Below the pieces are notes generated by a model, which ran no database searches, was not told the DNA's origin, and worked only from the letters and a program-made list of their open reading frames with translations. DNA of 64,000 bases from [Phialemoniopsis] sp. UDSM-2020. Lineage: Eukaryota > Ascomycota > Sordariomycetes > Thyridiales > Thyridiaceae. Within the stretch, counting starts at the first letter, position 1, and each line of letters opens with the position of its first letter. Both the position numbers and the translations under genes were made by a program. Below are positions 11,063-22,846 of the stretch, one piece after another. Location of the stretch: the NCBI GenBank assembly GCA_018873225.1, contig JAEILZ010000008.1, positions 2,542,001 through 2,606,000 of the forward strand, given 5' to 3'.

Positions 11063-12141
11063 TTACAACTTCTGCATGGCGGCGATATCGGTGGACTGGA
11101 CGTAGTCCTCGAAGCCCTGGATCTCCTCCTCGAGGTCGCTGACCGAGATCTTCTCGTCCTCGATGACCAGGTTGATCTGCAGCTTCTTGATACCGAAACC
11201 GACAGCAACGAGCGTAGAGGCACCCCAGACCAGACCATCCTTCTCAATACCACGGACGGCAGCCTCGAGGGCAGCCATGTCGGTCTCGTCATCTGCGATT
11301 GTTCTGTCAGTACAGGAGCATGGTAAAAGTGCGCGGATTCGAGGAGGCGCTTGAATCCTTGGGGGCAAACGGGGCTTGGAGAAAATGACTTACCCCAAGG
11401 CTTAACCTCCATAGTGACAATCGACTTAGCGGCGGGCTTGGGCTTGGCCTCCTTCTTCTTGCGGTACTCGGCCAGGCGCTCCTCACGGATGCGGGCAGCC
11501 TCGGCGTCCTCCTCCTCGTCGTCAGAGCCGAACAGGTCGACATCATCGTCCTCCTCCTCGGCAGCGGGGGCCTTGGCGGGGTTCAGGGTGACCTCGGCAG
11601 TCTCGGGGCCGTAGACGGTGTAGGGCTTGGTGGCATCGCCGGCCAGGGTGGAGAACTCATCCTCGTAGGTGGCGATGTGCTTGTACCAGCGGGCGGCATT
11701 GGGGTACTTGGCGGCCTCGGGGGCGGACTTCAGGGCCTTGAAGGTGGCGACATCGGCCTGGGAGGGAGTGTAGCTATGCGAAATTGCGCTGTCAGTGAGG
11801 GGTTTCGCACACGATTTGAGAAGCGGTGACGAGACATCGGAGAACGGCAAATTGGATCAGAAGTGCAACGAAGTGCTGGGTGTGTAATCATGCGCAGGTC
11901 TTGAGGCTGCTCAGCAACACGGACCATGATATATCATCATTGAAAGTGCAGAAGGGACGCGGTAGGATAGGAATTCGAGGAAGGGAGAAATCGCATACCC
12001 AACGATGTAGGAGCGGGTCTGGAGCCAGTTGTTCAGGACTGGGGGGCAATCTGTTAGCAGGCCGGTCGCAATGGGCGGAGATAGAGGGTAAATTGACTTA
12101 CTGGCAAGGCCGGCGTCGGTGAGGATATCGGAGAAACCCAT
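11063..12141 (-). CDS. TEF5: Translation elongation factor eEF1B-alpha (EF-1 beta)
   Basis: Four exons (12141-12102, 12038-11999, 11773-11394, 11292-11063) total 690 bases and encode 229 residues, the family's usual length. The N-terminal GST-C-like domain starts [18 protein letters not shown]; an acidic linker ([18 protein letters not shown]) and a Lys/Arg helix follow. The C-terminal guanine-exchange domain covers about residues 140-229 ([10 protein letters not shown] through the end), with the conserved GLVWGAS and ending QKL. The protein recycles eEF1A-GDP to eEF1A-GTP during elongation. Two 40-base 5' exons and a 224-base second intron are seen; a long intron near the start is common in highly expressed fungal translation genes and may aid expression. 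Confidence 0.96.
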
Positions 12142-12740
12142 GTTTGCGGTGGTGATGTGGTGTCTTTTGAGGAAAACGGATGGACGTGGGAATCGGTAGT
12201 GGTGATGGGAAAGATTGATGTCGTGTCTGTTTAGAAAAGATTGCACACACAGCGCCGCCCGCCGATTTTTTTCTCGGGCAGAGCTCAAAACCCCACCTCC
12301 CGCCACTTTCCCTTTTCCACCGCCCGCCCGCCAAATTATCAGGCACCACCGCAGAACCACAGTGCACGCAACCCTAGCACGTGGGCGCCTAAGGCAGCAA
12401 CTGGATTTTGAGCCCGCCACTCCACCTCAGTTGCTTATCAGTGCAATTGAAGAGGGGCAAGTGGAACACTATCAGCAAGGTACCTCCTGCTGTTTTGAAC
12501 CCTGCATCCTTTGACAACAAAAATTCTTATCGATAAGCAAGAAGACCCTCGATAACCAGTCAACAAGGGTGGCATGGGGAGCATAGACATCGCCTTCTGA
12601 GTTGAAACAAAAGAGTACTCGCTATATGAAGATGCTACATGCCGTCCTGCGTGAATTCGGAGCAAACACAATCTTGGCATCCGGCCCATCCCTCAACACG
12701 AGCTGTCGTAGCCAGCTTTATCAGCACAGCGGCCTCAGGG

Positions 12741-14284
12741 CTACTGGACCTGCCCATATACGACATGGCTGGATGATGTGTTAGCAAAGACTCACTCATG
12801 AACTCGAAAGACAACTCACAAATCAAGCACGGCATGCACATGCGGATTCCTCAGGCTCTTCCGCACATCCACCAGCAGCGCCGTGACCTGCTCTTGGGTC
12901 CAGCCCAGCACGCCCGTATACAACCTCAGTGACAGACCCTCCAGTCCGCCATTGACCTGCATGTAATTCCACGTCCCGACTTCCTTGAGCACTGGATCTT
13001 TTGCCCAAGGGCCGATGGGAATCTTGTGCCGTTTGTGCACCACATTCTTGAAACCGGTGTCCCTGACCCAACCCTCGAGTTGCGATCCAGGGTTGGGGTC
13101 GCGACCGAGGGAGCGAGCCGCGTCCAGGAGAGTGGAGATCCAGACGAGCAGCGGGTCGTCTGGCCTCAGAGAGCCGTCGTCCGAATAGTACTGGAGATCA
13201 AAGTCTTGGAATTCGGCCCACCCGCCAGGATGCAGGTTACTGTTTCGTATCGTGAATACTTGCACTAGGAACAATATTCGCCGACATGGACTCCAAGGAA
13301 AAACTTACTCGTAGATGTTTCTCACCAACTTGGGCCAGTCAAGAATACTGGCAGCCATGTATCTGCAAAAGATCCAATCAAACTTGTAACCGTATAGCCA
13401 GTCGCTTTCGACATCGTCGACCTCAAATTTGACGTTGGGTGGCACAAAGTTAGGCATGTTGGCACTCAAGTCGTTGCCGACGATCTATACAAGTGTCAGA
13501 ATGCAGTATTTGGGTATGGCTTTCCATTATACTGGCCGTTGCGTTCTCCAGCTCTTCGGCAATGGTGATAGCCCCTTAAACGGGTTAGCTGACTGCAGCA
13601 CGATATCAAAAGTGCTATGTTTCAACGATCACCTACATATGCCGGTACCAGACCCTATATCAAGGACATTGTGGATCTTATCCTTCTCGATAGGGGCACA
13701 GTATAGCCCACCCGTGATCTTTGTCATAATCTCATGAAGCAGCAGCAGCCGGTCCATTTCCAGCTTTGGCCGGTGACAAGTTTGTCAGTCAACGATGCCC
13801 AGCCATTCAATTGCGGGATACTGAATGTCTTTCTCTTGGCTCACCTCGTCATTTGGCCGTGAGTATCCTAATCATGGTGTCAGTCATGAATGAAGCTCTG
13901 GTGGAGATCTCAAGCTGCTCACTGCCAGACCGGTACGCATGGTAGCGACGGCCATGTTCCATGGGGTAGTTTTGCACGCTGTCAGCTAGAGATGAAGAGT
14001 AGCTCGCCCTGGTTGGAGTGAAAGGGGTCAGCAATTGTGTATCAAGTCGCTATCGCTGGTCGGCCACCACTCACACGGATTCGCCAAGGGAAGAGTCATT
14101 ATCATCAAACTTGTGGGATGAATCAGTTCACTGCGATGCCAACATGTACTTCGATATTGGGTTCCCGTACAAGATCGTCAACTTCAACCGATTGTGCCGA
14201 GATCACCGACACCGCCTCCGGCCCCTGAGCTGACGGTCCCGGCGCCGCTGCAGTCGCGGCGGCGGCCTGATCCTGTTCGGCCAT
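12741..14284 (-). CDS. SAM-dependent methyltransferase, LaeA-like family
   Basis: Nine exons (14284-14171, 14109-14075, 14008-13923, 13867-13845, 13763-13637, 13574-13537, 13484-13309, 13239-12820, 12768-12741) total 1,047 bases and give 348 residues. The fold is class I methyltransferase: motif I VLDIGSGTGIW, then TIVGNDLSA and FEVDDVESDW, and HPGGWAEFQD after motif IV. The N-terminus is Ala-rich and disordered, then has NYPMEHGRRYHAYR, the typical lead-in of fungal LaeA-like proteins. Family members range from the global regulator LaeA to pathway enzymes; which this is cannot be told. Exon 4 is only 23 bases. Intron 6 (13536-13485) requires a GC-AG pair; with it the protein reads ENATIVGNDLS. 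The last intron places 28 bases in the final exon, ending HVVYGQVQ. Confidence 0.85.
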
Positions 14285-15516
14285 CTTACGATATGAGCGT
14301 TGTTGCGAATGACCTTCCTCAAGGAGAAATCCTAAAAGATCTCGGTTGCGATTGTGCAAGAAGCGAGGTTTGGGTGCTCATCGCGAGATCCCGGCGAAAA
14401 GGCAACCTGGACCCCCAAACCGCCAAGATGGGACCCTCTTCTGCAACGATGGATGCGCCCACCAATAAGGCAGGACGTCCGCTGTGACAGGGAGGGAGGG
14501 CACAGGCGCCCGGTCATGGCCGGAAGTGGCTAGTCTAGAATGGTCTTTACGGGCAAACATCGCCGTGGAGGTGCAGGCAAACAAAAGGGAGGAAAGTGTA
14601 TTTCAGAGGCTTGAAGGTTTTTACTGAATGGTGCTAGCATCCTGCTGTCATTGTGAGCACGTCCAAGTCGATATATCCAGCTTGGGGTTGAGGGCTGAAC
14701 GCGCTGATCAGCGTTGGTGATGGAAATCTGCTGAGCAAGGGTATCCTTGGAGCTCTGGGACCAGTACGGAGAACGGGGCATCGATTACTGCAGTTTGCAT
14801 GCATTGCAGAGCATTCAGGTCCCATCACTTGCCATTTGTAGCTTCTAGAATAATCGGCCACTTGTGGTGCTGAAACAGCGACACAGCTATCATTCTGACG
14901 TTCCAAGACGATTGAGTCTACAGTACGTTGCAGACGGGAGATTCTCGTATCTCTGCTTTCCCTACGCTGCGCAGCCTTGAAAATTTGGCAAGTCTGGCCA
15001 GGTAAACTGCTGCCAAGATTGCCGGAAGAAGGAGAAGCTTCTTCCAAGACGTCCCCGTCGATCAAAAGTCCAAGACGGGAGGCTTGACACACTAAAATAC
15101 AAGTCGATGAGGTTATTTCAAGGACAGCCCACAAATTTGCGGGTGAGAGTGCGCTGACATCGAAGACTTTTTCCCTTCTAGCGTTGCGTGCTGGGTCACT
15201 AGCGATGATGCCATCGAGCCAAGAGCGCGGTAGTGGAGCACCTTCTTACCGCACTTGATGGGATTGCCGTTGGGCCTAACCACGACAGGAAGGTTGCTGC
15301 TCATGGCATTTGCAATTAGAGCCACCGAGCCCGTCATCTCGGGCCTTTCTACAATAAAAGACCTGCCCAGACTTTTCACGTCCTTCAACACCCTGGCATG
15401 CCTCAATACGGCACGGCTGTTTAAAAAGCTCGTCGAGCCTCGTCCTACAGCGCTTGCGATTGATCTCCTCCGTACAGTCATACCTGGGGAAGAACACACG
15501 CACACGGCACGGCACC
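14285..15516. promoter_or_regulatory. divergent promoter region of methyltransferase and amino-acid permease genes
   Basis: This 1.2-kb region separates two divergent starts. A minus-strand frame at 15134-14634 (166 residues) shows no recognisable domain and no homologous feel, so I leave it out as a gene. No TATA box stood out. Confidence 0.45.
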
Positions 15517-17406
15517 ATGTCAGACAGAACGGAGCCACAACACGCGACACCAGGCGATGCCGAGAAGGGCATCGGCGGCCATCCCGATCCCAATTTGCCC
15601 AAGTATGACGGCCCCGAATTCGAGGAACGAGCGCAGGAGGACCGCCTGGCTCGAAGTCTTTCGAACCGGCAGGTGCAGATGATCGCCATCGGAGGCACAA
15701 TCGGCACTGGACTCTTTCTCGGCACGGGTAAGGCGCTCGCTACCGGCGGCCCAGCCTCGCTCCTCATCTGCTACCTGATCGTCGGCGCTATCGTCTACGT
15801 GACGATGATTAGTCTTGGAGAGATGGCTACGTTCATCCCCGTTGCCGGCAGTTTTTGCACGTTTGCAGGGTGAGTCGTCCACACCTCGGATCTCGGATTA
15901 TGCCAAGACTGGATGGCAGCGCTGGTTAGGACCGACCAAACATACTGACAAGGCAACAGCCGCTTCGTCGATGATGCATTCGGATTTGCTTTGACTTGGA
16001 ACTACTGGTTCAACGATGCTGTCTCGACAGGTTCCGATCTCGTGGCGCTGCAGCTCATCCTGCAGTACTGGAATGAGAACTTCCCCGGCTGGGCGTTCAG
16101 CCTAATCTTCTGGATACCCCTCGTTGCCAGCAACTTGATCGCCGTGCGTTTCTACGGAGAGCTGCAGTACTGGCTCAGTTTGTTGAAGATCATTACTATC
16201 ATCGTGAGTTACTACTGTGCATACTGAGGGTCATGAATATTATTGACAATCTCCAGATTTTCTTCATCATGGGCATCCTCGCCAATGTTGGTGTCAACCC
16301 TGAGCATCGCTACATTGGAGGCGAGTATTGGCGACTGCCCGATGCACCCTTCGTGGGAGGCATCGGCGGCTTTGCCAGTGTTTTCGTTACCGCCGCTTTT
16401 GCTTGTAAGTCGTTTTCCTCACACTGAACAATTATATTAAAGGGCCAAATGCTGAATGAAATCAAGATGGTGGCACCGAGTCCATTGCTATCACGGCCGG
16501 AGAGACCAAGAACCCAGTCAAGAACCTGCCAAAGGTCGTGCGAAACGTCTTCTGGCGTATCCTGGTTTTCTAGTAAGCATATGCCAGCAGTGCGTGCTCC
16601 AAAGACACGCTACTCACCTCTTTTATAGTATTGGCACTGCCTTGATGATTGGCCTAAACGTCCCGTACAACTACCCCAAGCTCTCGAGCAAGTCGACCGT
16701 CACCTCACCATTCACCATCGTCTTCCAGACCGTCGGAGCCAAGGCAGCCGGCAGCTTCATCAACGCCGTCATCCTGACCAGTATTCTGTCCGCTGGCAAC
16801 CACGCTCTCTTCGCTGGCGCTAGGCTGATGTACACTATGGGTGTCGACGGACACGCCCCGCGCTTCTTCGGCAGGCTGAACAAGCAGCAGGTCCCATGGG
16901 TCGCCGTCCTGGCCACCGGTGCCGTTGGAGGCCTCTGCTTCGGGTCCAGCTACATCGGCAGCGGCCAGCTGTGGAGCTGGCTGCAGAACATCGTCGGCGT
17001 CTCCAACCAGCTCAGCTGGCTGTCCATCGGCATCGCCTCGATCCGCTTCCGCCGGGGTCTCGCGGCCCAGGGCAAGACGCACCTGCTCGGCTACCGCAAC
17101 TGGACCTACCCCTACGGGCCCTGGGCGTCGGTGCTGCTCAACGCCTTCCTCATCCTCATCCAGGGCTGGAGCTGCTTCAGCCCCAAATTCAACGCCGTCG
17201 ACTTTGTCAGCTACTACATCGAGATCCCCGTTATGATCGTCATGTACGCTGCCTGGAAGCTCATCAAGAGGACCAAAATTGTCAACCTCGAGGAGATGGA
17301 CCTGGTGACGGATGTGTACACTGTTGATGTGGTGGAGAGTGTCGAGGTGGATGAGAGGACGAGCACGAGGGAGAAGCTGAAGAATCTTGTTGGGTGGGTG
17401 TTCTAG
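15517..17406 (+). CDS. Amino-acid permease (YAT/AAP family of the APC superfamily)
   Basis: Five exons (15517-15869, 15960-16203, 16257-16404, 16467-16572, 16629-17406) give 1,629 bases and 542 residues. A hydrophilic cytosolic N-terminus precedes about 12 membrane segments. The first helix has the family motif QMIAIGGTIGTGLFLGTG, and the sixth region shows AFAYGGTESIAITAGET, which contributes to the substrate site. These proteins import amino acids with protons across the plasma membrane; the closest recognised shape is the Gap1/Dip5 group, but substrate cannot be assigned. The C-terminus is rich in Glu, Val and Asp. All introns are 54-90 bases and canonical. It is divergently placed beside the LaeA-like methyltransferase gene. 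Confidence 0.93.
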
Positions 17407-17635
17407 ATGGATATTCACGATAGATCGAATACGTGTGCACAATGTAGATCACGGGCCTTACGTACGAAGTTCCGTTTTCTTCATATGATTGTCCTAGATC
17501 TGCCAGTGAAGCTGTCCCATATCCACGCTTGCTGAAATGCTCAGGTACCTAATGCTCGCATCCAAAAAAGAAATTAATGACGGGACCCGTCAGTCGCCAC
17601 TCGGATCCCCTATCTTTGGCACGGATCGGCCACAA

Positions 17636-18053
17636 TTACTTGCGGTTGATGCCGGCAAGCTCACTCTGTCGTCGATTACAGTCAGCAACACATAGGTATG
17701 CAGGAGGATGGGCGTTCCAGTGCTTACGTGCATCAACTTGTTGGGGGTTCGGATGATGACTTCTGAATTAGTCTTCTATAGCATCACCAGCCTCCGTCAG
17801 TAACAGTCCTGCAATCTTCTCCACCAAAATGCTTTCGAGCACGTACCTCAATAGTGTAGGTCCCAGCGCCGAAGCGGCGGAACAGCAAGTCTTCCAGCTT
17901 GTCCATGTCGACTTTGTGCCTCTTGAGTTTCCTCGTGAAGTTGCCGTCCTTGACGACGTCTTTGCTCGTCCCGGTCGTCCCTGCGCTCAGGTTGGTGGAC
18001 GACTGCCTCTCGGCGGGCTTCTTACCCTTCTTACCCTTGGGGCTCTTCGGCAT
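17636..18053 (-). CDS. Small conserved basic protein of unknown function (94 aa)
   Basis: Three exons (18053-17847, 17775-17728, 17665-17636; 207, 48 and 30 bases) give an exact 94-residue frame. Both introns have canonical ends (GTACGT/TAG and GTAAGC/CAG), and the second contains a CTGAC branch sequence. The N-terminus is a Lys/Pro/Gly tract (MPKSPKGKKGKKPAE), then a helix-forming region (KLKRHKVDMDKLEDLLFRRF), then beta-like segments (TYTIE, SEVIIRTPNKLM) and the end ELAGINRK. The clean phases and the coherent predicted fold argue for a real gene despite its size. I do not recognise the family. A role with nucleic acid or ribosomes is only a guess from the basic tail. Confidence 0.75.
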
Positions 18054-18741
18054 GTTTGGTCGGGATAGTTCGGATTTGTTTGTGGGGTTGGGATTTTTCT
18101 AAGTGCTGTTGGTAGTGGATGCTGGGGAGCAGAGCAGCAGAAAAATGAGGGAATTTGTGAAATCTTGATGATTTATATACGGTTATGGAGGTTGTGACGA
18201 GATACTTGTCAGTGGCTGAGGCGGGCGGAGTGTGACGAGCCCTATTCATTGACAACTTGGAAATCATGGCAGTCGTAAGAACTCATGTTGCCTACCAAAT
18301 GCCCAGTCATCAGTGTGCCGTGAAATGGACACCAGCATTGTCGGGCAGTGTGCCAGTACCCGTGTTCTCTTGGAATTCAATGACCAGGGGCCACAAATCA
18401 GAGACGACTAATCCCTGTATTTTGTTGAGAGACCAGTTTACGGCGCCAACTCTTGGGCTGGAGAAGCATACTTCTGAAAATCAGGAGGGATTGTTGAAAT
18501 CTCTGTTCAGCCTCACCGTATCGAAATAATAAACCGAACACCTCAGCCGTGCATATACCGACCAATCACTGCCCTACCTCCTGCAGAGACGACGCACCAA
18601 TTGACGGCGGCCACGACTCTGCAGCGTTACGTTTTTGAGGCAGCAAGGCAGCCTGATGACTGAACTTCATCCCACGACCAACAATCGCTGTATCTCATTA
18701 AGGGACCAATCCTTTCCTGACGCTCCAAATAAGTAACGACA
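18054..18741. promoter_or_regulatory. divergent intergenic region of small basic protein and HET genes
   Basis: A 688-base region between divergent starts. It holds no convincing coding sequence or repeat. Confidence 0.45.
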
Positions 18742-20675
18742 ATGGAGGCGTCATTGGTTCCATGCAAGTATCTTCCGCTTCGATTCAAAGACTCCATCCG
18801 CGTCGTCAAAATCCTTCCTAGCCGAGACCCAAATGGACCCATTCAGTGCGAGATTTCGCGCCGCCGACTATCCGACCCGAAGCTCGAGTACGAAGCTTTA
18901 TCATACACGTGGGGTGACGCTAAAGATAGAGTACCCATTGAAATCAGAGGCTACACGACGACATCGCTCATGGTGACTCGAAATTGCCTCAGTGCTCTGA
19001 GAAACCTCCGTCAAGACAACGAGGTTCGCGTGATGTGGATCGACGCCATCTGCATCAACCAAGATGATCCGGCTGAAAGGTCCGCTCAAGTCCGCATGAT
19101 GTATGACATCTTTTCCCGAGCCAAGAGAACCATGGTCTATGTTGGTGAAGCGTCGTTGGATAGCGAGGTGGTGCTTGATAGCTTAGATGATGCGATTCGA
19201 CTCACTGGAATTGTTGATGTTAAGTCTTACGACTGGAAGTCCTATGACTGGAATTCTCAAGACTGGACCAAGCGGCGTTTGAGGTCCATCGCAAGGCTGG
19301 CTAAGCTAAGTCTTGTACCGGCTCTTGATGCTGTGCTGAACCGGCCATGGTTTAAACGTGTGTGGGTGTTACAGGAAATATATGCGAGCAAGTCTCCATG
19401 GATCATGTGCGGAGAACGTGCGGCACCTTGGAGGGTCTTGGAGAGGTGTGCCGTGGGTTATGCGAATAATAGGATCACAACAGGCCCAACACCGTTCGCA
19501 CTCTATCTTCGTCCCGATGAAAATAGAGACCCGTGGGAACTTTTATTTGAGCATCTGATTGATACCCGACAAAATATGGCCACTGACCCCCGCGATAAAA
19601 TCCTGGCCTTGAAGGCATTACTGGGTAACGGTCGAGATCAATTAGACCCGTTCGTTGATTATTCGATGACTACGGACGACCTGTACATGAACGTTGCTGC
19701 GAAGATGATGTCTAGATTAGGACTGCGATTGTTATGTGGCGTACGCCATCCACATATTCGACACATGCCCTCGTGGGTACCAGACTGGTCTCAGGGCACT
19801 CCTTTAAATTACGAATGGCGCCCGGACACCAGTCCACGGCCATTAACCTTTCCAGTTCATGCCTACAGTACATTGCCCCTTCAAAGGTAAGACGTCTAGC
19901 TGACAAGCCCCATCGTAACTCAAGATTGCTTATACTATGGTTTACGAGAGTTTAGAAACCCTGTCCAGCCCGTAACGCACGCTTTGCCTTGTGTTCTAAG
20001 AGTCGAAGGAATGCTACTGGGTAAAATCAAAGCATTGGGGGAAATGCTGTCCTTCAGCAATGTGAACGATGCAAAGGAGCGGTGTCTCGCAATCTGGCAG
20101 CAAGCGCAGGATCAGCCCAGAATCGTCACCGATGCTGAGATACCGCGTCTCCCTTTCATAGGATCATTCCTTGCAGGCAAGACAGACGCGTTCTAAACAC
20201 AAAATCCACTAACTGACTTTAGTCTCGTTCAGCCACAAGCCACTGGACACTCTGGGACAAATTGTCGTTCTGTAGCAGGAACAAGATGATTGTAGGCTTA
20301 ACTCTGTGAAACTCATCAAGCCAGTGCAACGCGCTCACTCGAACACTTTTCTTTTCGAATCAGGCGTCTATCGATGCCGAAAGCGACGATGATGAGAAAG
20401 AGAACTATTACGAAGCTTTCCATCGTTGTCGAGCCTTTATAATGGATGATACACATGTAGGAATAGCCCCGGATGCAGCAGTGGAGTCGGACCTTGTTTT
20501 CATCATCAAGGGAGGCCTTTCGGCCTGTATCCTTCGTCAAACAACTAGAGGTTCGTTTCGCCTGATCAGCGGTGACTGCTACGTGGTGAACGTGGAGTGG
20601 CCAAATTTCCCTTACCCCGATGGGGATGGTGATGATTTCAACGATCCGGACTTCGAACCGTTGGAGATTTGCTAG
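18742..20675 (+). CDS. HET-domain (heterokaryon incompatibility) protein; 3' exon structure unresolved
   Basis: Exon 1 (18742-19886) starts MEASLVPCKYLPL and carries the HET domain: YEALSYTWGDAKD, the central VMWIDAICINQDDPAERSAQV, and the motif RPWFKRVWVLQEIY. HET proteins are linked to fungal non-self recognition and cell death. Exon 2 starts at 19956 (GTAAGA donor, TAG acceptor). A further segment from about 20364 to the stop at 20673-20675 has the C-terminal HET-protein pattern (EAFHRCRAFIMDD ... SGDCYVVNVEW). Joining exon 2 to that segment is not clean: exon 2 runs into a TAA at 20194, and the best intervening intron needs a GC donor (GCAAGA at 20176). The gene may therefore be damaged at its 3' end or use an unusual intron. 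A short repeat YDWKS/YDWNS/QDW lies near 19230-19265. Confidence 0.8.
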
Positions 20676-21212
20676 GGTGACATCCTTTGACAATTGGAAC
20701 TTATTGGGTATCTCTGCGCCTGGGTGCTTATTTATGTAGGCAGCTTCAGGAAGTCCTTCCCAACCCTGGCCGCAATCACTTCACTTGCATAACACCCTAC
20801 GGCAATTGGCTACATGCGCTTGGAACAGCAGTCTGAGCCTGCAAAATGTTGCAGGAGAATGGGCGATTTGAATGCGATAATTCTGCATGTGTTAGTGGAC
20901 TGCACCAGGGATTGGAAGCGAGTGCATACTCATAGCTTGGCAATTCAACGTGTACTTACAAGCGGGAACGGAGCACCGAACCGAGCCGGTTTTCTTGCCC
21001 TTTCGGAGCCCCGAGCCCAGAATGGGAATTTGATACAATCATTTGTCCAAGCTGTTAATCTAGTCGCTCAATCTATCACACCTGTGTACATAAAATGGAG
21101 CCATAGCAAGGATCATCATATGTGGATGTATGGTCGCCTATTTAACAAGCTCGATGGACTGAGCCGAGGGGCTACAGCAAAACGGGCGATTGTAGCGCAA
21201 TATTGCACCGGA
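20676..21212. other. convergent 3' intergenic region
   Basis: This lies between the HET gene and the amidohydrolase gene, which end toward each other. The plus-strand frame running through 20814-21368 overlaps real amidohydrolase exons on the other strand and looks spurious. Confidence 0.45.
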
Positions 21213-22846
21213 TCAGGCATTGTGGAAGTTTATTCTCAGCAGGTCGATTGCATTCGCGCGGGAAATTTTCATCAGATCGGTCTTGTCAATCGTGGCATCA
21301 AGGCCTTCCAACCACTTGTTCCCGTCCTCGAGCGGTGCGTAAGGATCTACACATCGTCAATCAAATAACGCATAACAACAAAGAAGACTTCTCGATGGAT
21401 CACTCACAATCAACGCTATACAAGATACGATCGACGCCGAGAGTCTTCAAGTGCATTTGCAGGAGATCTAGCCAAAGTCAGAGATCATTCATGACATAAC
21501 ATAACGAAGCTCGCTTCGAATGGTGGAAGCCATACCTGTGTTGAAATCGCCACTTGTGGTCTCCCATATATTGTGCTTGAAGTCTGGACGGTTTTGATTC
21601 CCAGTAAGTTACGGTTTCCTAAGGACAAGCCAGAAGGAGTGGCATGGTACGCACAGTAGCTAACGTTGTGTTGGAAGGAGAGTTCTCCATATGCTCTGTC
21701 GTTTGCCCCTACGAGATTGTTATGTCATGGTCATTTGGACGATTCGGAGCCTTAGGTGCAAACCTACATTGCGTGCTATGAGCATTGTCAGTCAAAAATA
21801 ACGGTATGGGTAAAGTGTAGGAGACTGTCTACTCACTCTTGTCGAACAAAATCGCTCGGAAGATGCTCTCCCATCTAGATCATTATTAGTCAAACCAGGT
21901 TCTGGGGCGCACTGGCTGTCCGTGATCAACATACATGGCCGACAAGGCTATATGAAATTCATTAGCTTCCTGAAAGGAAAACGTTGTCAATAGCGACACA
22001 ACTCACGTTTTCAGCTTTGGAAATCGATCGAAGATGCCGGTGACCATGAGACGAAGTAGATGAGTAGATACGGCATTCGAAAACTCGTTCAACGCCTGCG
22101 CATGCTCGGCATTTGCGTAGATCTTGGCGTGGAACGCGTCCGGAGGTGGAGGGTGGAGATATAGCGGCACATCAAGCTCCTCGAGTTTGCTCCAGAATAC
22201 ATCGAATGATGGGTCGTCGTAGTAATGGAAGTTGCCGTCACCAAATGACTGGTAGTTATCTGTCGGGGAACAGCATTAACTGCTGCTCGCCGGAAGCAAG
22301 GGTTGACAGGTAACGTACATGTCATGGCCCCTAGAAAGCCATACTGCTGTCTCGTTAGCCCCCTCAGCTTCTTCATCTCTCTTTTCGCCGCTTCAAGAAA
22401 GAGCTTACCTTCTTTGCCACACGTTCAAGCTCCTCAGCCGCCTGTGAGCCATTGTGCTTGGACAGCATAGCCAAGGCGCCAAACCGTTCTGTGTTGTTCT
22501 TGATGTTCTCGTACAAATAGTCGTTTGCCCACGAGGCAGTAAACTCTGCAATGTCAGAGTCGTTGATCGCTTGTGTACCCGGAGCTGTGTGTGAGATAAC
22601 CATGTACTGGATGACGAGCTTGTTCATCTTCTAGAGCCGTATGGGGCCCAGGTCGACAAACTGCTCGACCAGCTGGTCCATCGTCAGACTCGGAGGAGGA
22701 GTAGAGTACCGAATGCCTGCTGTCAGGTTCGGGATGGAGTAGGCCTCTTCCAGCACGATCTTGCTGCGCTTCCATGAGTGGCATGCGCTGGCACGTGCAA
22801 GGCTAGCCATGACACCGCGAGTAGTTGTCATCAGGACGAGCTTCAT
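21213..22846 (-). pseudogene. Amidohydrolase of the 2,3-dihydroxybenzoate/gamma-resorcylate decarboxylase type, with in-frame TAG
   Basis: About nine exons encode an amidohydrolase-2 (ACMSD-type) protein. Recognisable pieces in order: SKIVLEEAYSIP (metal-binding Glu region), MVISHTAPGTQ, YENIKNNTERFGALAMLSKH, YDDPSFDVFW, DVPLYLHPPPP (metal-binding His), VGHMGEHLP, then WETTSGDFNT, GVDRILYSVD (metal-binding Asp) and the end ISRANAIDLLRINFHNA. Known relatives remove CO2 non-oxidatively from hydroxybenzoates using a zinc or manganese ion. Exon 1 (22846-22409) has TAG at 22633-22631, between GPIRL and KMNKLVIQYM, where relatives have an ordinary residue. No splice pair sensibly removes it. The rest looks intact, so this is a recent pseudogene, a sequencing error or a read-through case. 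Exons downstream of 22007 are approximate. Confidence 0.75.

Noticed and set aside
14634..15134. 166-residue minus-strand frame between methyltransferase and permease genes
   Set aside because: Low similarity to any protein pattern, no splice context, lies in a promoter region.
16705..17442. 245-residue minus-strand frame over permease exon 5
   Set aside because: Shadow of transmembrane codons, Asp/Glu/Val-rich, no motif.
20814..21368. 184-residue plus-strand frame
   Set aside because: Its right part is antisense to the C-terminal amidohydrolase exon; left part has no domain.
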